DNA from: Symbiodinium natans
Taxonomy: Eukaryota > Sar > Dinophyceae > Suessiales > Symbiodiniaceae
Assembly: GCA_905221605.1 (NCBI GenBank)
Contig: CAJNDS010001191.1
Coordinates: forward strand, 462,644-526,643
Length of the DNA: 64,000 nucleotides
Direction of reading: 5' to 3'
A model generated the notes under the pieces. The model saw only the letters and a list, made by a program, of their open reading frames with translations, ran no database searches and was not told the DNA's origin. The position numbers and the translations under genes were made by a program. Positions 62,943 to 64,000 of this stretch are shown piece by piece; the first letter of the stretch is position 1, and every line of letters begins with the position of its first letter.

Positions 62943-64000
62943 AGAGCTTTGCGCTTTATTTTGTCACTCCGTCTCCTTGCTTCCTGTCTCTTCTCTTCTT
63001 TCCAGCACCCTTCCAGAAAAATGGCATCCTTGTTCTCTCTCCTCTCTCACTTCCCTTTCCCTTCTCTCTTTCTGTTACTTTTTGACTGATGAACAACAAG
63101 AAAGGAACTTGCAGGATAAAACAGTGGCAGGGTAAGCAGAGGTTGCGCGTGGACCTTGCCGTACTTCATCATATCCCTCTTCTCGGCCTATCTCTTCTGC
63201 TCCTTTCCTTACTCTTCTCCTTTTCATAATTATTCCTCTTTAGTTGTTCTTATCTGGAAAAGAAAGAGGGAAGGGAGAGATAAGGGAGGGAGGATAGATA
63301 AAGAAGAGCGCCATCTTCTCTGCGCCTTGTTTTGTCTCTCCCTCTTCTCTATTCATCTCTCTTCTATTCTTTTCTTTGCTGTTCTATTGAAATTGGATTC
63401 CCTGTATCTCTCCTCTGTCCTTCTCTCTCGCTCCTCTTCTCCTGTTCCCCTCTAAACGATTGCTCTTTACAGATAGGTGCCCTCCCTCCTCTTCAGGAAA
63501 TCTCTTTTCGCTTATTTTGCTTTTTGAAGCGAATAAAACAACGGATAAGAGAGGAAAGGGAATGACTAAGTAAAGACAGGAGCTCTTCAATAGGTGCCCT
63601 CCCTCCTCTTCAGGAAATCTCTTTTCCCTTATTTTGCTTTTTGAAGCGAAGAAAACAACAGATAAGAAGAGAGGAAAGGGAATGACTAAGTAAAGAGAGG
63701 AGCTCTTCAATTTCCCTCCCTATATCTGATGTTACGTTTCCTTCTTGGGCGGTGCCCTTCTTTCTCCCTTGAAGATGCAGAAAACGATCAGGAAGGACAC
63801 CCGTTCCATCGCCCATATATAGACAGAGATAAATCATGAGCATCAGCTGGGTTTGCTGCCGATCCAAAATGGGCGTCCCTTTTAATCGCTTTCTGTGTCT
63901 TGAAACAAGCAAAAGGGGCACCCTTACTAAGTGTTTTCTTGTGGTGTCACTTTTCTTCGCTTGAAGATGCAGAAAACGATCCAAAAAGGACACCCGTTCC
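62943..64000. repeat. Copy 2 of the 3,655-bp-spaced duplication (runs off the window)
   Basis: Matches 59288-60345 with scattered single-base changes up to the last base of the window, so the true repeat unit may continue as a longer tandem array. Confidence 0.93.

Noticed and set aside
62497-63135. 212-aa ORF, longest but one in the window
   Set aside because: Half is the 48-bp minisatellite and half the duplicated CT-rich repeat; no domain and no splice logic.
1-64000. tRNA, rRNA, snRNA genes and a DinoSL-like leader
   Set aside because: I looked for conserved boxes and for the dinoflagellate spliced-leader core and saw no convincing match by eye; a tRNAscan or covariance-model search would be decisive.

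Overview
The window looks like nuclear DNA of an alga of the alveolate type, most likely a dinoflagellate; I cannot fix the genus. Reasons: plant/alveolate-type telomere-like repeats (TTTAGGG/CCCTAAA) throughout; very short exons that all read on the + strand (unidirectional gene order); introns that often begin with GC or GA instead of GT; and many small inverted-repeat elements inside introns. There is no bacterial-style operon content, and almost none of the long ORFs are real. The coding information is in exons of about 24-140 nt, recognised here by protein motifs, reading-phase continuity and splice signals.

Layout. (1) About 0.15-20.2 kb: a multi-exon gene whose exons mostly encode charged, heptad-like, Glu/Gln/Lys/Arg/Leu-rich helices (a long coiled-coil-type protein of unknown name). 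(2) 20.2-25.4 kb: exon-poor stretch with elements and microsatellites. (3) 25.4-36.8 kb: the best-supported gene, an endonuclease/exonuclease/phosphatase (EEP, CCR4/nocturnin superfamily) protein closest in motif layout to the plant At1g02270-like group. Sixteen exons carry nearly all catalytic motifs in order (WNTLAP, DVVCLQ-E, DGIAI, DRVALLL, THLTFPH, DFNGP, THCDHRG, SDHIWL, LSDHRPL). (4) 37.9-45.1 kb: a further exon chain with consistent phases and no family I recognise; it may be the C-terminal part of the EEP gene or a separate gene. (5) 47.1-51.5 kb: the N-terminal part (first two membrane segments) of an amino acid/auxin permease (AAAP) family transporter. (6) 51.5-64 kb: no convincing exons. 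It holds an AT-rich ~180-bp satellite arranged as a head-to-head inverted pair of ~2.2-kb arms, then 730-bp tandem copies, a GC-rich minisatellite, AT-rich DNA with GC palindromes, a ~215-bp repeat array with growing microsatellites, and a 3,655-bp duplication that runs off the window end.

The most interesting pattern is in the introns. Telomere-like arrays are not scattered at random with respect to exons. C-rich arrays (CCCTAAA) sit just upstream of 3' splice sites and G-rich arrays (TTTAGGG) just downstream of 5' splice sites, so the two ends of one intron are complementary. Several arrays are flanked by direct repeats of host sequence, and some supply the GT of the 5' splice site themselves. 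This suggests that telomere-like DNA was inserted by break repair and now works as, or has been tolerated as, intron ends. At least eight families of short inverted-repeat elements, some nested and one pair identical, also populate the introns.
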